From Desulfobacteraceae bacterium (GTDB lineage: Bacteria > Desulfobacterota > Desulfobacteria > Desulfobacterales > Desulfosalsimonadaceae): a DNA stretch of 7,151 bases. The position numbers and the translations under genes were made by a program. Below are positions 1 through 5,565 of the stretch, piece by piece (the stretch's first letter is position 1; each line of letters opens with the position of its first letter). The notes below the pieces were generated by a model, which worked only from the letters and a program-made list of their open reading frames with translations, did not search any database and was not told the origin of the DNA. The stretch covers positions 1 through 7,151 of the forward strand of contig SLPT01000398.1 in NCBI GenBank assembly GCA_007131845.1, read 5' to 3'.

Positions 1-468
1 CGGTGTGAAACCGTATACATCTTCCTTGACCTTCCGATTCGCCCGGATTCGACGATTGAGCAGTTGAACCGTTTTCTGCCCCCGGGGCTCGAGACAACAG
101 CCTGCGAACTATCCAGCCGGAAGGAATCCAAAAAACGCCCCGAATACTATACCTACCGTGTTTGCACCGATCCGGCACGGATTGAAAGCAGCGCCATCGA
201 CCGGTTCGCTGCTGCAGAAAGCTGGCCCTGCACGGTTTATAGCCGTAAAGCAGGAGAAAAAATCATCGAGATGAAAGAGGCGGTAAAACATATCCGTATC
301 GTCGCTTCCGGGTGCATTGAGATGATCCTTGACAATTCTCCCGGCACCGGGACCCGGCCCGCGCTCGTTTGTGAGCACATCTTCGGACTCGATCCGGAAA
401 CGATCGCCGATGCGGCCATTACAAAGACAGCCCGAGGGGCTGAAGCATCGATTAAGCAAGAAAAATAG
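1..468 (+). CDS. DUF2344 / radical-SAM-linked protein, C-terminal part (5' end outside window)
   Basis: The frame is open from base 1 and ends at TAG 466-468, so the last 155 residues are seen and the start is missing. The segment reads LDLPIRPDSTIEQLNRFLPP near its beginning, which fits the DUF2344 (TIGR03936-type) domain: a short 'fD..l' strand, then 'LN..LPpGl'. In many Desulfobacterota this domain is fused to the C-terminus of a B12-binding radical SAM protein (TIGR03960 type) encoded just upstream of RNase G, and the same order is found here. The biochemical role of the family is not established to my knowledge; the link with rng and ribosomal genes suggests RNA or ribosome-related work, which is inference. 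The radical SAM part, if present, lies outside the window. The last ~15 residues are polar and probably a loose tail. The next gene begins 118-142 bases downstream. Confidence 0.8.
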   Translation, partial: RCETVYIFLDLPIRPDSTIEQLNRFLPPGLETTACELSSRKESKKRPEYYTYRVCTDPARIESSAIDRFAAAESWPCTVYSRKAGEKIIEMKEAVKHIRIVASGCIEMILDNSPGTGTRPALVCEHIFGLDPETIADAAITKTARGAEASIKQEK

Positions 469-610
469 CCATTTTGCGGAAAAAACAATTTCCTTCCGGG
501 AGCAAATACAATACACTATACCGTTACGGCAATCTATTCAGGACCCATTTTACAGGTTCCATTTGAATCCCGAGCAGAGGCACGTTTTGACTACCAATCG
601 ACTGGACTAT

Positions 611-2197
611 ATGTATAAAGAGCTCGTCATCAATGCCATCGGCCCCGAAATCCGCGTGGCGCTTCTGGAAAACGGGCTGCTTGTCGAACTGTATATCGAA
701 CGCCGCGACGAATCTCATATCACCGGCAACATTTACAAGGGACGCATTCAACGGGTTTTGCCCGGCATGCAGGCCGCTTTCGTCGATATCGGGCTCAACC
801 AGGCCGCCTTTATCTACGTTGATGATATCTTCAACGCCCGGAAAGGACCGTCTGATTCCTTCCTGCTCTCCAAGTCCCCCGACGAGGAGGAATCCGAAGA
901 CAACTATGAAGAGGAAAGCGCTTCCGACTTTCATAAAAAATCCAAGGATAGTCCCTCCGGAAACGCCACGGTTGAAAAACGCCCCATACAGGAGCTAATC
1001 CGTGAAGGCGAGGATATACTCGTCCAGGTGGCCCGCTCCCCTATCGGTACAAAGGGAGCACGTCTGACCACATACCTTTCCGTTCCTGGACGGTTTCTGG
1101 TTCTCATGCCCACGGTTGATCACATCGGCATATCCCGGCGGATCCCCGACGAAAATGAACGCCTCCGCCTCAAGGAAATTGTCGAAGAATCCCGCAGCAA
1201 ACCATACGGCTATATCGTGCGCACTGTAGGGGAGGGCATCAGCCGGGACACCATTGTCAACGAGATGGAATTTCTCGATAACCTCTACGGGGATATTCTC
1301 GAACAATACCAATCCGCCCCGTCACCATCCATGCTCCACCAGGAACTGACCATTACGCTCCGAAGCGTCCGGGATCTTCTTGCCCATGAAGCCGATCGGG
1401 TAACCATCGACTCGCCCACCGTGTATAAATCAGTGGTGTCTTTCATCAACAAGTTCATGCCCCGCCTGAAAGACTCTGTAAGCCTTTACAGCGGAGAAGA
1501 ACCCATTTTCGACGCCTACAATCTCGAAGTTGACATCCAGAGGGCCCTGAAAAAGAAAGTGTGGCTCCGGTGCGGGGGGTACATCATCATTGAAAACACG
1601 GAAGCGCTTGTCGCCATCGATGTAAATACCGGCAAATTTGTCGGAAAACGCAATTTCGAAGAAACGATTCTTCAGACAAACCTTGAAGCAGTCCGGGAGA
1701 TTGCCTACCAGATCCGGCTCAGAAACCTTGGCGGCATTATCATCATTGATTTTATCGATATGGAAAGCCGGGCAAACCAGGAAAAGATTTATAATGCGGT
1801 AAAGGACATCCTGATAAAAGACAAAGCCAAAACCAATGTACTGGCCATGTCGGATATCGGTCTGATCCAGATGACCCGGAAACGGGTTGTCCGCTCCCTT
1901 CCCAAAATGCTCTACGAGCCTTGTTTTTACTGTGAAGGGGAGGGAATGCTTCTTTCCCGGGAATCCATATGCAACAACATCTACCGGGAGGTGGTTCGAA
2001 AAGCCCAGGATGCGGCCGCTAATCGTTTTCACCTTCATGTGCACCCGATTATTGCCGAACTGCTGCTTGGGGAAAAAAGTTTTCTGATTTCCATGCTCGA
2101 AGCCCAGATTAATTGCCAGATCGGGATCTACCCGGTCTATGATTCTCATATTGAACAATATGAAATAATTGAAATTGACGCTTCTGCATACTCATGA
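611..2197 (+). CDS. rng: Ribonuclease G (RNase E/G family endoribonuclease)
   Basis: This is a 528-residue single-strand-specific endoribonuclease that matures rRNA and turns over mRNA in the cytoplasm; E. coli RNase G has 489. Residues 1-31 (MYKELVIN...LYIER) match the family start, and residues ~36-170 form the S1 RNA-binding domain. That domain is interrupted by a Glu/Asp/Ser/Lys-rich insertion at ~74-120, which explains the extra length. The DNase I-like catalytic core carries Asp337 (VAIDVNTGK) and Asp380 (IIIIDFIDM), 43 residues apart as for D303/D346 of RNase E. Cys438 and Cys441 (PCFYC) form the Zn-link at the expected +58 spacing. The C-terminus stops soon after the small domain, so there is no RNase E-type degradosome scaffold. 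ATG 611 aligns with E. coli Met1 but has only a weak GGA upstream. TTG 587, in frame and six bases after AGAGG (576-580), is a credible start adding eight residues. Confidence 0.95.
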   Translation: MYKELVINAIGPEIRVALLENGLLVELYIERRDESHITGNIYKGRIQRVLPGMQAAFVDIGLNQAAFIYVDDIFNARKGPSDSFLLSKSPDEEESEDNYEEESASDFHKKSKDSPSGNATVEKRPIQELIREGEDILVQVARSPIGTKGARLTTYLSVPGRFLVLMPTVDHIGISRRIPDENERLRLKEIVEESRSKPYGYIVRTVGEGISRDTIVNEMEFLDNLYGDILEQYQSAPSPSMLHQELTITLRSVRDLLAHEADRVTIDSPTVYKSVVSFINKFMPRLKDSVSLYSGEEPIFDAYNLEVDIQRALKKKVWLRCGGYIIIENTEALVAIDVNTGKFVGKRNFEETILQTNLEAVREIAYQIRLRNLGGIIIIDFIDMESRANQEKIYNAVKDILIKDKAKTNVLAMSDIGLIQMTRKRVVRSLPKMLYEPCFYCEGEGMLLSRESICNNIYREVVRKAQDAAANRFHLHVHPIIAELLLGEKSFLISMLEAQINCQIGIYPVYDSHIEQYEIIEIDASAYS

Positions 2198-2285
2198 AAA
2201 ATGAATAGTGCCCGAAGCACGTTGTTACGCACCCGTATGCCTTTTTGAAGCCCGCCGGCACGTAACCTTTCGCATGATTTGACTC

Positions 2286-2313
2286 TTGACAAAACGCGTT
2301 CCGGTGGTATAAA
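2286..2313 (+). promoter_or_regulatory. Sigma70-type promoter upstream of rpmH
   Basis: A perfect -35 hexamer TTGACA (2286-2291) is followed after 16 bases by TATAAA (2308-2313), preceded by TG at 2305-2306, giving an extended -10 element (TGGTATAAA). The surrounding sequence is AT-rich. Transcription would start near 2320, leaving a leader of roughly 115 bases before the rpmH ATG. It lies 88 bases after the rng stop and is the best promoter match in the window. It probably drives rpmH, rnpA and yidD, and possibly yidC onwards. The call is from sequence pattern only. Confidence 0.75.
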
Positions 2314-2340
2314 AATATAAATTTTACCAAAATCCAATGC

Positions 2341-2389
2341 TGAGGGAATCAACCATACATATACCCGTGCCCTTGTATGTATCCCCTTA
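2341..2389 (+). promoter_or_regulatory. Possible stem-loop in the rpmH leader
   Basis: ATACATA (2355-2361) can pair with TATGTAT (2376-2382), leaving a 14-base loop. TGAGGG (2341-2346) can pair below it with CCCTTA (2384-2389), with one G-U pair and an asymmetric 8/1 internal loop. The hairpin would sit between the predicted transcription start and the rpmH Shine-Dalgarno sequence. No T-run follows, so it is not an intrinsic terminator. The upper stem is AU-rich and weak; a role in leader control is inference. Confidence 0.25.
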
Positions 2390-2435
2390 CCAACCGAAAA
2401 AAGGGCGCGCCATGACAACCGACTGAAGGTGAATT

Positions 2436-2570
2436 ATGAAACGGACATACCAACCCAGCAGAATCAAGCGTGCAAGAAAACATGGTTTTTTGAAGCGCAT
2501 GTCGACAAAAAACGGACGACGAGTGATCAACCGCAGACGGGCCAAAGGACGCAAACGCCTGACGGTATAG
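2436..2570 (+). CDS. rpmH: 50S ribosomal protein L34
   Basis: This short gene encodes 44 residues, the usual L34 length. It begins [18 protein letters not shown] and ends [10 protein letters not shown], both near-invariant in bacterial L34. The protein is extremely basic and binds 23S rRNA in the large ribosomal subunit. The ATG is preceded by a good Shine-Dalgarno sequence, GAAGGTGA (2425-2432), three bases before the start. rnpA follows 33 bases after the TAG stop and in the same reading frame, the classical rpmH-rnpA pairing. The likely promoter is at 2286-2313. In many bacteria dnaA lies just upstream of rpmH; here rng does, so this is not an obvious origin region. Confidence 0.98.
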   Translation: MKRTYQPSRIKRARKHGFLKRMSTKNGRRVINRRRAKGRKRLTV

Positions 2571-2603
2571 GCATTCGGGCGGCCAGGGCAGGCTTTTGAC
2601 ATA

Positions 2604-2960
2604 TTGGAGACGGCTATCCGGCATACCCTCACCAAGGCTGACAAACTCCGCAAGCGCCACGAATTCGTCTCTCTTTCACGCTGCGGCAAAAGCGTTTCCG
2701 ATCGATACTTTATATTGGCATATCAATCCAACCGCATCGGGCATGCCCGCATCGGGATCACTATAACACGTAAAGTCGGAAACGCCGTTGTTCGCAACCG
2801 GATCAAGCGCATCGTGCGGGAATTTTTTCGAATGCAGCCATTTCTTAGAGAGAAAAGCATCGATATTAACGTCATTGCCAAAAAACCTGCCACGCGCATT
2901 CATTCGGCCAGGGCATTTGCATCCCTGCACATACTTGCTGACCGTATCAGGGAGGGCTGA
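2604..2960 (+). CDS. rnpA: Ribonuclease P protein component
   Basis: This 118-residue basic protein is the protein subunit of RNase P, which with the catalytic RNA removes the 5' leader of pre-tRNAs. The family signature is clear at residues ~56-76: RKVGNAVVRNRIKRIVREFF, containing the conserved RNR motif (64-66). The N-terminal LTKADKLRKRHEFVSL matches the usual 'L.k..dF..v' opening, and the C-terminal IDINVIAKKPA matches the beta strand that closes the fold. Length is typical. The only usable start in frame after the rpmH stop is TTG 2604. Its upstream GGGCAGG (2586-2592) is a poor and distant Shine-Dalgarno sequence, so translation may depend on coupling with rpmH. The gene ends TGA, immediately followed by TAG, and its last codons contain the strong ribosome-binding site for yidD. 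Confidence 0.95.
   Translation: METAIRHTLTKADKLRKRHEFVSLSRCGKSVSDRYFILAYQSNRIGHARIGITITRKVGNAVVRNRIKRIVREFFRMQPFLREKSIDINVIAKKPATRIHSARAFASLHILADRIREG
2949..2956 (+). promoter_or_regulatory. Strong Shine-Dalgarno sequence that sets the yidD start
   Basis: AGGGAGGG lies in the last codons of rnpA. Seven bases (CTGATAG) separate it from ATC 2964, the codon that lines up with residue 1 of YidD. It is among the strongest ribosome-binding sequences in the window. No ATG, GTG or TTG in the yidD frame lies at a suitable distance, so the site points to ATC as the initiation codon. Confidence 0.7.
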
Positions 2961-2963
2961 TAG

Positions 2964-3173
2964 ATCAAATACCCGTTTTTAGCCATTATACGAATATACC
3001 AACTCGTTGTGTCGCCAATTCTCGGGGCCCACTGCCGGTTTTTTCCGAGTTGCTCGGAGTATGCTCTCGAGTCCATCAACCGGTATGGCGCTTTGAAAGG
3101 CTGCTGGCTTTCCCTGAAACGGATTTTGAAATGCCACCCGTTTCACCCGGGTGGCATCGATCCTGTTCCGTGA
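2964..3173 (+). CDS. yidD: Membrane protein insertion efficiency factor YidD, apparent ATC start
   Basis: This short frame encodes 69 residues ending at TGA 3171-3173. It carries the YidD core: [13 protein letters not shown], then [34 protein letters not shown] and HPGGIDPVP. Cys24 and Cys30 belong to the conserved CRF.PSCS motif. YidD is a small, amphipathic, inner-membrane-associated protein that assists YidC-dependent insertion. No ATG, GTG or TTG precedes the conserved region: the frame opens right after tandem stops TGA TAG, and its first codon is ATC. That codon aligns without gaps to Met1 of B. subtilis YidD as I remember it, and sits seven bases after AGGGAGGG. The next conventional start, GTG 3009, would remove the first 15 residues, including the conserved IR.YQ. 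I therefore call ATC 2964; a mutated or mis-sequenced ATG is the alternative. The gene is too short and unconventional for default gene callers. Confidence 0.85.
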   Translation: MKYPFLAIIRIYQLVVSPILGAHCRFFPSCSEYALESINRYGALKGCWLSLKRILKCHPFHPGGIDPVP

Positions 3174-3336
3174 TCGTTTCATTGCGGATACAAGGCAAGT
3201 GGGCTAAGGGCTCATGACCGGCGCTTTATGTATACGATTCATCCGTTTTGCGGGGCCTGGCTTTTTCAGTACCCGTACGGAACCAGGAATTTTTCGGCAG
3301 GGTCAAGGATGATGCACTCGTCAAAAGTCGCGATCT

Positions 3337-3459
3337 GACGGCTTTTTAAAAAGTTCAAGATCAAGGCTTGCCGGGTCTCGAAGAATGCAGAGTACCTGTC
3401 GTACGTGAAATTCTGACAAATTGCGCGTAACGCAGATATTGGACTTTTACGAAGCCGTC
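3337..3459. repeat. Imperfect 123-base palindrome, MITE/REP-like intergenic repeat
   Basis: The left arm begins GACGGCTTTTTAAAAAGT (3337-3354) and the right arm ends ACTTTTACGAAGCCGTC (3443-3459). About 21 of the terminal 26 positions are complementary, allowing one gap. The two arms are symmetrical about base 3398. GTAC (3392-3395) mirrors GTAC (3401-3404) around the loop CTGTC, and GAAT (3383-3386) mirrors ATTC (3410-3413). The left tip contains the perfect palindrome CTTTTTAAAAAG (3342-3353). A similar motif TCGTCAAAAGTC (3318-3329) could pair instead with GACTTTTACGA (3442-3452). There is no transposase gene. The form is that of a dispersed, non-autonomous hairpin element or a very large RNA hairpin; copy number cannot be judged from one window. 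Confidence 0.7.
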
Positions 3460-3499
3460 AAGGATGGCGAGGATTTTAAGCGCAGGAATACCGGATCGC

Positions 3500-3527
3500 C
3501 TGGCAACTCTCCGATGCATAATATAAT
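3500..3527 (+). promoter_or_regulatory. Possible promoter inside the yidD-yidC gap
   Basis: A perfect -10 hexamer TATAAT (3522-3527) lies 16 bases after CTGGCA (3500-3505), a 4-of-6 match to the -35 consensus. It sits just beyond the palindrome, about 380 bases before yidC. If active it would give yidC, jag and mnmE a promoter of their own. The evidence is pattern match only and the -35 is mediocre. Confidence 0.25.
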
Positions 3528-3677
3528 TCTCTATGCCGGCACCAAACCGATTGCAACAATGGCAGACCATGGCTCTTTTCAGGACGCTATCCGGACCCGT
3601 TCCTTTCCATCTGCATATACCGATATCACCTGCACCTGGAAGAGGAATCATCCGATACCTGCACGCTTTTCTTCCGC

Positions 3678-3707
3678 ATGCAGCGTTACGCCGCTATATG
3701 CAGCGTT
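3678..3707. repeat. 10-base direct repeat with 20-base period
   Basis: ATGCAGCGTT occurs at 3678-3687 and again at 3698-3707, ten bases apart. It lies immediately before the 12-base tandem repeats, so the two together make a locally repetitive patch within the gap ahead of yidC. No function can be read from it. Confidence 0.6.
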
Positions 3708-3712
3708 TCATC

Positions 3713-3760
3713 GGATATTTCTGAGGATATTTCTGAGGATGCGCCGGAGGATACGCCCGA
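3713..3760. repeat. Four-unit 12-base tandem repeat, decaying along its length
   Basis: Units are GGATATTTCTGA (3713-3724), an exact copy (3725-3736), GGATGCGCCGGA (3737-3748) and GGATACGCCCGA (3749-3760). The first GGAT and the final A of each unit are conserved. Units 3 and 4 differ from each other at two positions. In the frame open over 3522-3824 the units read as the tetrapeptides DISE, DISE, DAPE, DTPD. This could be an acidic linker of a former gene, or plain slippage repeats. Confidence 0.65.
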
Positions 3761-3909
3761 TACAAGCCTGTCAATGCTACGACGCGTTACGTCCTTCCCT
3801 CAATCCGATTATCCCGGTTATCAATGATTCGGTTTATCCGTCCGTTTCTGCTACCAGGACCGTCGTCGTCATTACTACTATGCACTTTCCACGGGAGCTG
3901 TAAAACACA

Positions 3910-5550
3910 ATGGAACATTTTAGACTGATTGCTGCAATCGTTCTTTCTCTTGCAGTTTTTCTCATCTATGATCTGGTATTCGTCGACCGGCGCGACATAC
4001 CGCCGCCGGAAACCCAGCGGGAGGCCGTGGAAGAAACGCGGGATCGGCCGGATATCGACGAAACAAGACCGCAGCCCATATCGGAACGCCCGGATCTACC
4101 TGAGCAGACCTTCGAGACCATCACCATTCACACCCCATTGTACGAGGCGGAAATCTCGGAAATGGGTGCCGCCCTCCGACGCCTCGATCTGAATGAATAT
4201 TTAGAGCACACCGGTCAGGATTCCCCCCGCAAAGCCATGATTCCAAGGGAAAATTCCCTGGGCACGGGCCTTGTCGGAATCAGCGGAACCGAAGAGCCGC
4301 TCTACCGCCAAGCGTTTGCTACCGACTTCGAAGGATCGTCGCTCTCGGTCGAAGGGGAACCAGCCACCCTTTCCTTTTTCTGGCAATCAGAGGACGGTCT
4401 TGTTCTTGAAAAACGCTATACCTTTCATCCGGATCGCTACAACATCGACATGCGTGTGGTTGTTCGAAACGAATCAGACAGTATCGCCGATCGTGATCTG
4501 ACTATTCTCATGACCAACCCCCCGCCGCCCGACAAAAGGCGTTTTACTTTTTCCGGGCCCTTTGTTCATGTTGATGGGGATCTGGAAGAAATCGATGTCA
4601 AAGACATTGCCGATAACAGCTCATATTCGGGGACCATCGGATTCGCCGGGCTTCAGGATACCTATTTCATGACGACTCTTATCCCTAGGACCCCTGCGGA
4701 TACGTCGGTTATGCTTGACGAAGACCCATCTTCCGGGATGCTTCGTATCGCCTATCAACAGCCTTTGGATCTTCTCGCCCCCGGCAGCCAGGTTCACCAC
4801 GATTTTCATTTATTCATGGGGCCCAAGAAATTATCGATTTTGCGCGACTTCGGTCAAGGACTGGACCAGGTTGTCAACTTCGGAATCTTCAGCTTTATTG
4901 CCACGCCTGCGCTTTGGCTCATGAATTTCATCCATGACAACGTCATCGCAAACTTTGGTGTTGCCATCATTTTGCTTACCCTGCTGATCAAGGTGATTTT
5001 CTGGCCTCTTGGCAATAAAAGCTATAAGTCCATGGCAGAAATGCGGAAGCTTCAGCCTCTTATGATGGAAATCCGTGAAAAGCACAAGGACGATAAGCGC
5101 AAGATGAACGAAGAGGTGATGAATCTCTATAAAACATATAAAATCAATCCATTAAGCGGGTGCCTGCCCATGGTGGTCCAGATTCCCGTCTTTATCGCTT
5201 TTTACCGGATGCTCTACGAAGCCATCGAACTGCGCCATGCGAATTTCATGCTTTGGATCAACGACCTTTCGGCGCCGGACCGCCTGTTCAACTTCGACAT
5301 TACCATTCCCATCATGGCGGAGCCTTACGGCATACCCGTGCTTACATTGATTATGGGCGCCTCCATGTTCTTGCAGCAAAAACTGGCGCCACCGCCCGGC
5401 GATCCGATGCAGGCCAGGATCATGATGATGCTTCCCATCGTGTTCACGTTCATTTTCATAAACTTTCCATCCGGACTCGTCCTGTACTGGCTGGTAAACA
5501 ACCTGGTTTCCATTGGGCAGCAGTACCACATTAACCGGAGATTCAGCTAA
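3910..5550 (+). CDS. yidC: Membrane protein insertase YidC
   Basis: This 546-residue inner-membrane insertase (E. coli: 548) inserts and folds membrane proteins alone or with SecYEG. TM1 is at residues ~4-24 (LIAAIVLSLAVFLIYDLVF), followed by a Pro/Glu/Arg-rich linker and a large periplasmic domain to ~330. The conserved insertase core then holds TM2 (~347-367, LLTLLIKVIFWPL), a cytoplasmic helical hairpin (MAEMRKLQPLMMEIREKHKD), TM3 (~417-437, GCLPMVVQIPVFIAFYRML), TM4 (~473-492) and TM5 region (~505-540, FPSGLVLYWLVNNLVS). Lys361 occupies the position of the groove arginine R366 of E. coli, so the positive charge is kept. The tail after QQYHINRRFS is very short, lacking the basic extension that binds ribosomes in some YidCs. 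ATG 3910 follows GGGAG (3893-3897) at a rather long 12-base spacing. jag starts 15 bases after the stop. Confidence 0.97.
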   Translation: MEHFRLIAAIVLSLAVFLIYDLVFVDRRDIPPPETQREAVEETRDRPDIDETRPQPISERPDLPEQTFETITIHTPLYEAEISEMGAALRRLDLNEYLEHTGQDSPRKAMIPRENSLGTGLVGISGTEEPLYRQAFATDFEGSSLSVEGEPATLSFFWQSEDGLVLEKRYTFHPDRYNIDMRVVVRNESDSIADRDLTILMTNPPPPDKRRFTFSGPFVHVDGDLEEIDVKDIADNSSYSGTIGFAGLQDTYFMTTLIPRTPADTSVMLDEDPSSGMLRIAYQQPLDLLAPGSQVHHDFHLFMGPKKLSILRDFGQGLDQVVNFGIFSFIATPALWLMNFIHDNVIANFGVAIILLTLLIKVIFWPLGNKSYKSMAEMRKLQPLMMEIREKHKDDKRKMNEEVMNLYKTYKINPLSGCLPMVVQIPVFIAFYRMLYEAIELRHANFMLWINDLSAPDRLFNFDITIPIMAEPYGIPVLTLIMGASMFLQQKLAPPPGDPMQARIMMMLPIVFTFIFINFPSGLVLYWLVNNLVSIGQQYHINRRFS

Positions 5551-5565
5551 TTCGGAGTCAATCTT

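Larger units (their letters stand above)
3174..3909. other. 736-base gap between yidD and yidC with no recognised gene
   Basis: yidD and yidC are usually adjacent or nearly so; here they are 736 bases apart. The first ~85 bases hold nothing I recognise. An 8-base palindrome CCGTACGG lies at 3273-3280. A 123-base palindrome follows at 3337-3459, then a possible promoter (3500-3527) and a direct-repeat cluster (3678-3760). One + frame is open to TAA or TAG-type stops from 3421 (TTG inside the palindrome) to TAA 3901-3903, six bases before yidC. Its translation resembles no family I know and it has no ribosome-binding site. Another + frame is open from 3522 to TGA 3825-3827 and carries an acidic repeat, but its first ATG is only at 3678. 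I read the region as inserted and decayed sequence, with a functional leader for yidC possible near its end. Confidence 0.6.

Noticed and set aside
428..442. CAGCCC-GAG-GGGCTG hairpin near the end of the first gene, as a terminator
   Set aside because: It lies within the coding sequence, has a six-pair stem and a three-base loop, and is not followed by a T-run.
1430..2158. 242-codon minus-strand open frame within rng
   Set aside because: It is the antisense of the highly conserved catalytic region of RNase G; its length follows from codon bias of the real gene.
2208..2246. Possible intrinsic terminator after rng (GTGC/GCAC and a TTTTT run)
   Set aside because: The stem is only four pairs and is more than 20 bases from the T-run; nothing stable directly precedes the Ts.
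2198..2435. Replication origin next to rpmH
   Set aside because: No dnaA or dnaN gene and no cluster of DnaA boxes (TTATCCACA-like) is visible in the spacer.
3342..3353. CTTTTTAAAAAG palindrome as a bidirectional terminator
   Set aside because: It has no GC-rich stem and is better explained as the tip of the left arm of the larger palindrome.
3361..3651. 96-codon frame on the minus strand in the yidD-yidC gap
   Set aside because: It overlaps half of the palindrome, shows no domain, and would run against every gene in the window.
3421..3903. 160-codon + frame starting TTG 3421 and ending six bases before yidC
   Set aside because: It starts inside the palindrome, has no ribosome-binding site, and its translation resembles no family known to me. 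The position before yidC is suggestive, so it is described under the gap rather than called as a gene.
5152..5534. Long overlapping frames on both strands inside the end of yidC
   Set aside because: They are shadows of the strongly conserved TM3-TM5 coding sequence, without starts or ribosome-binding sites that make sense.
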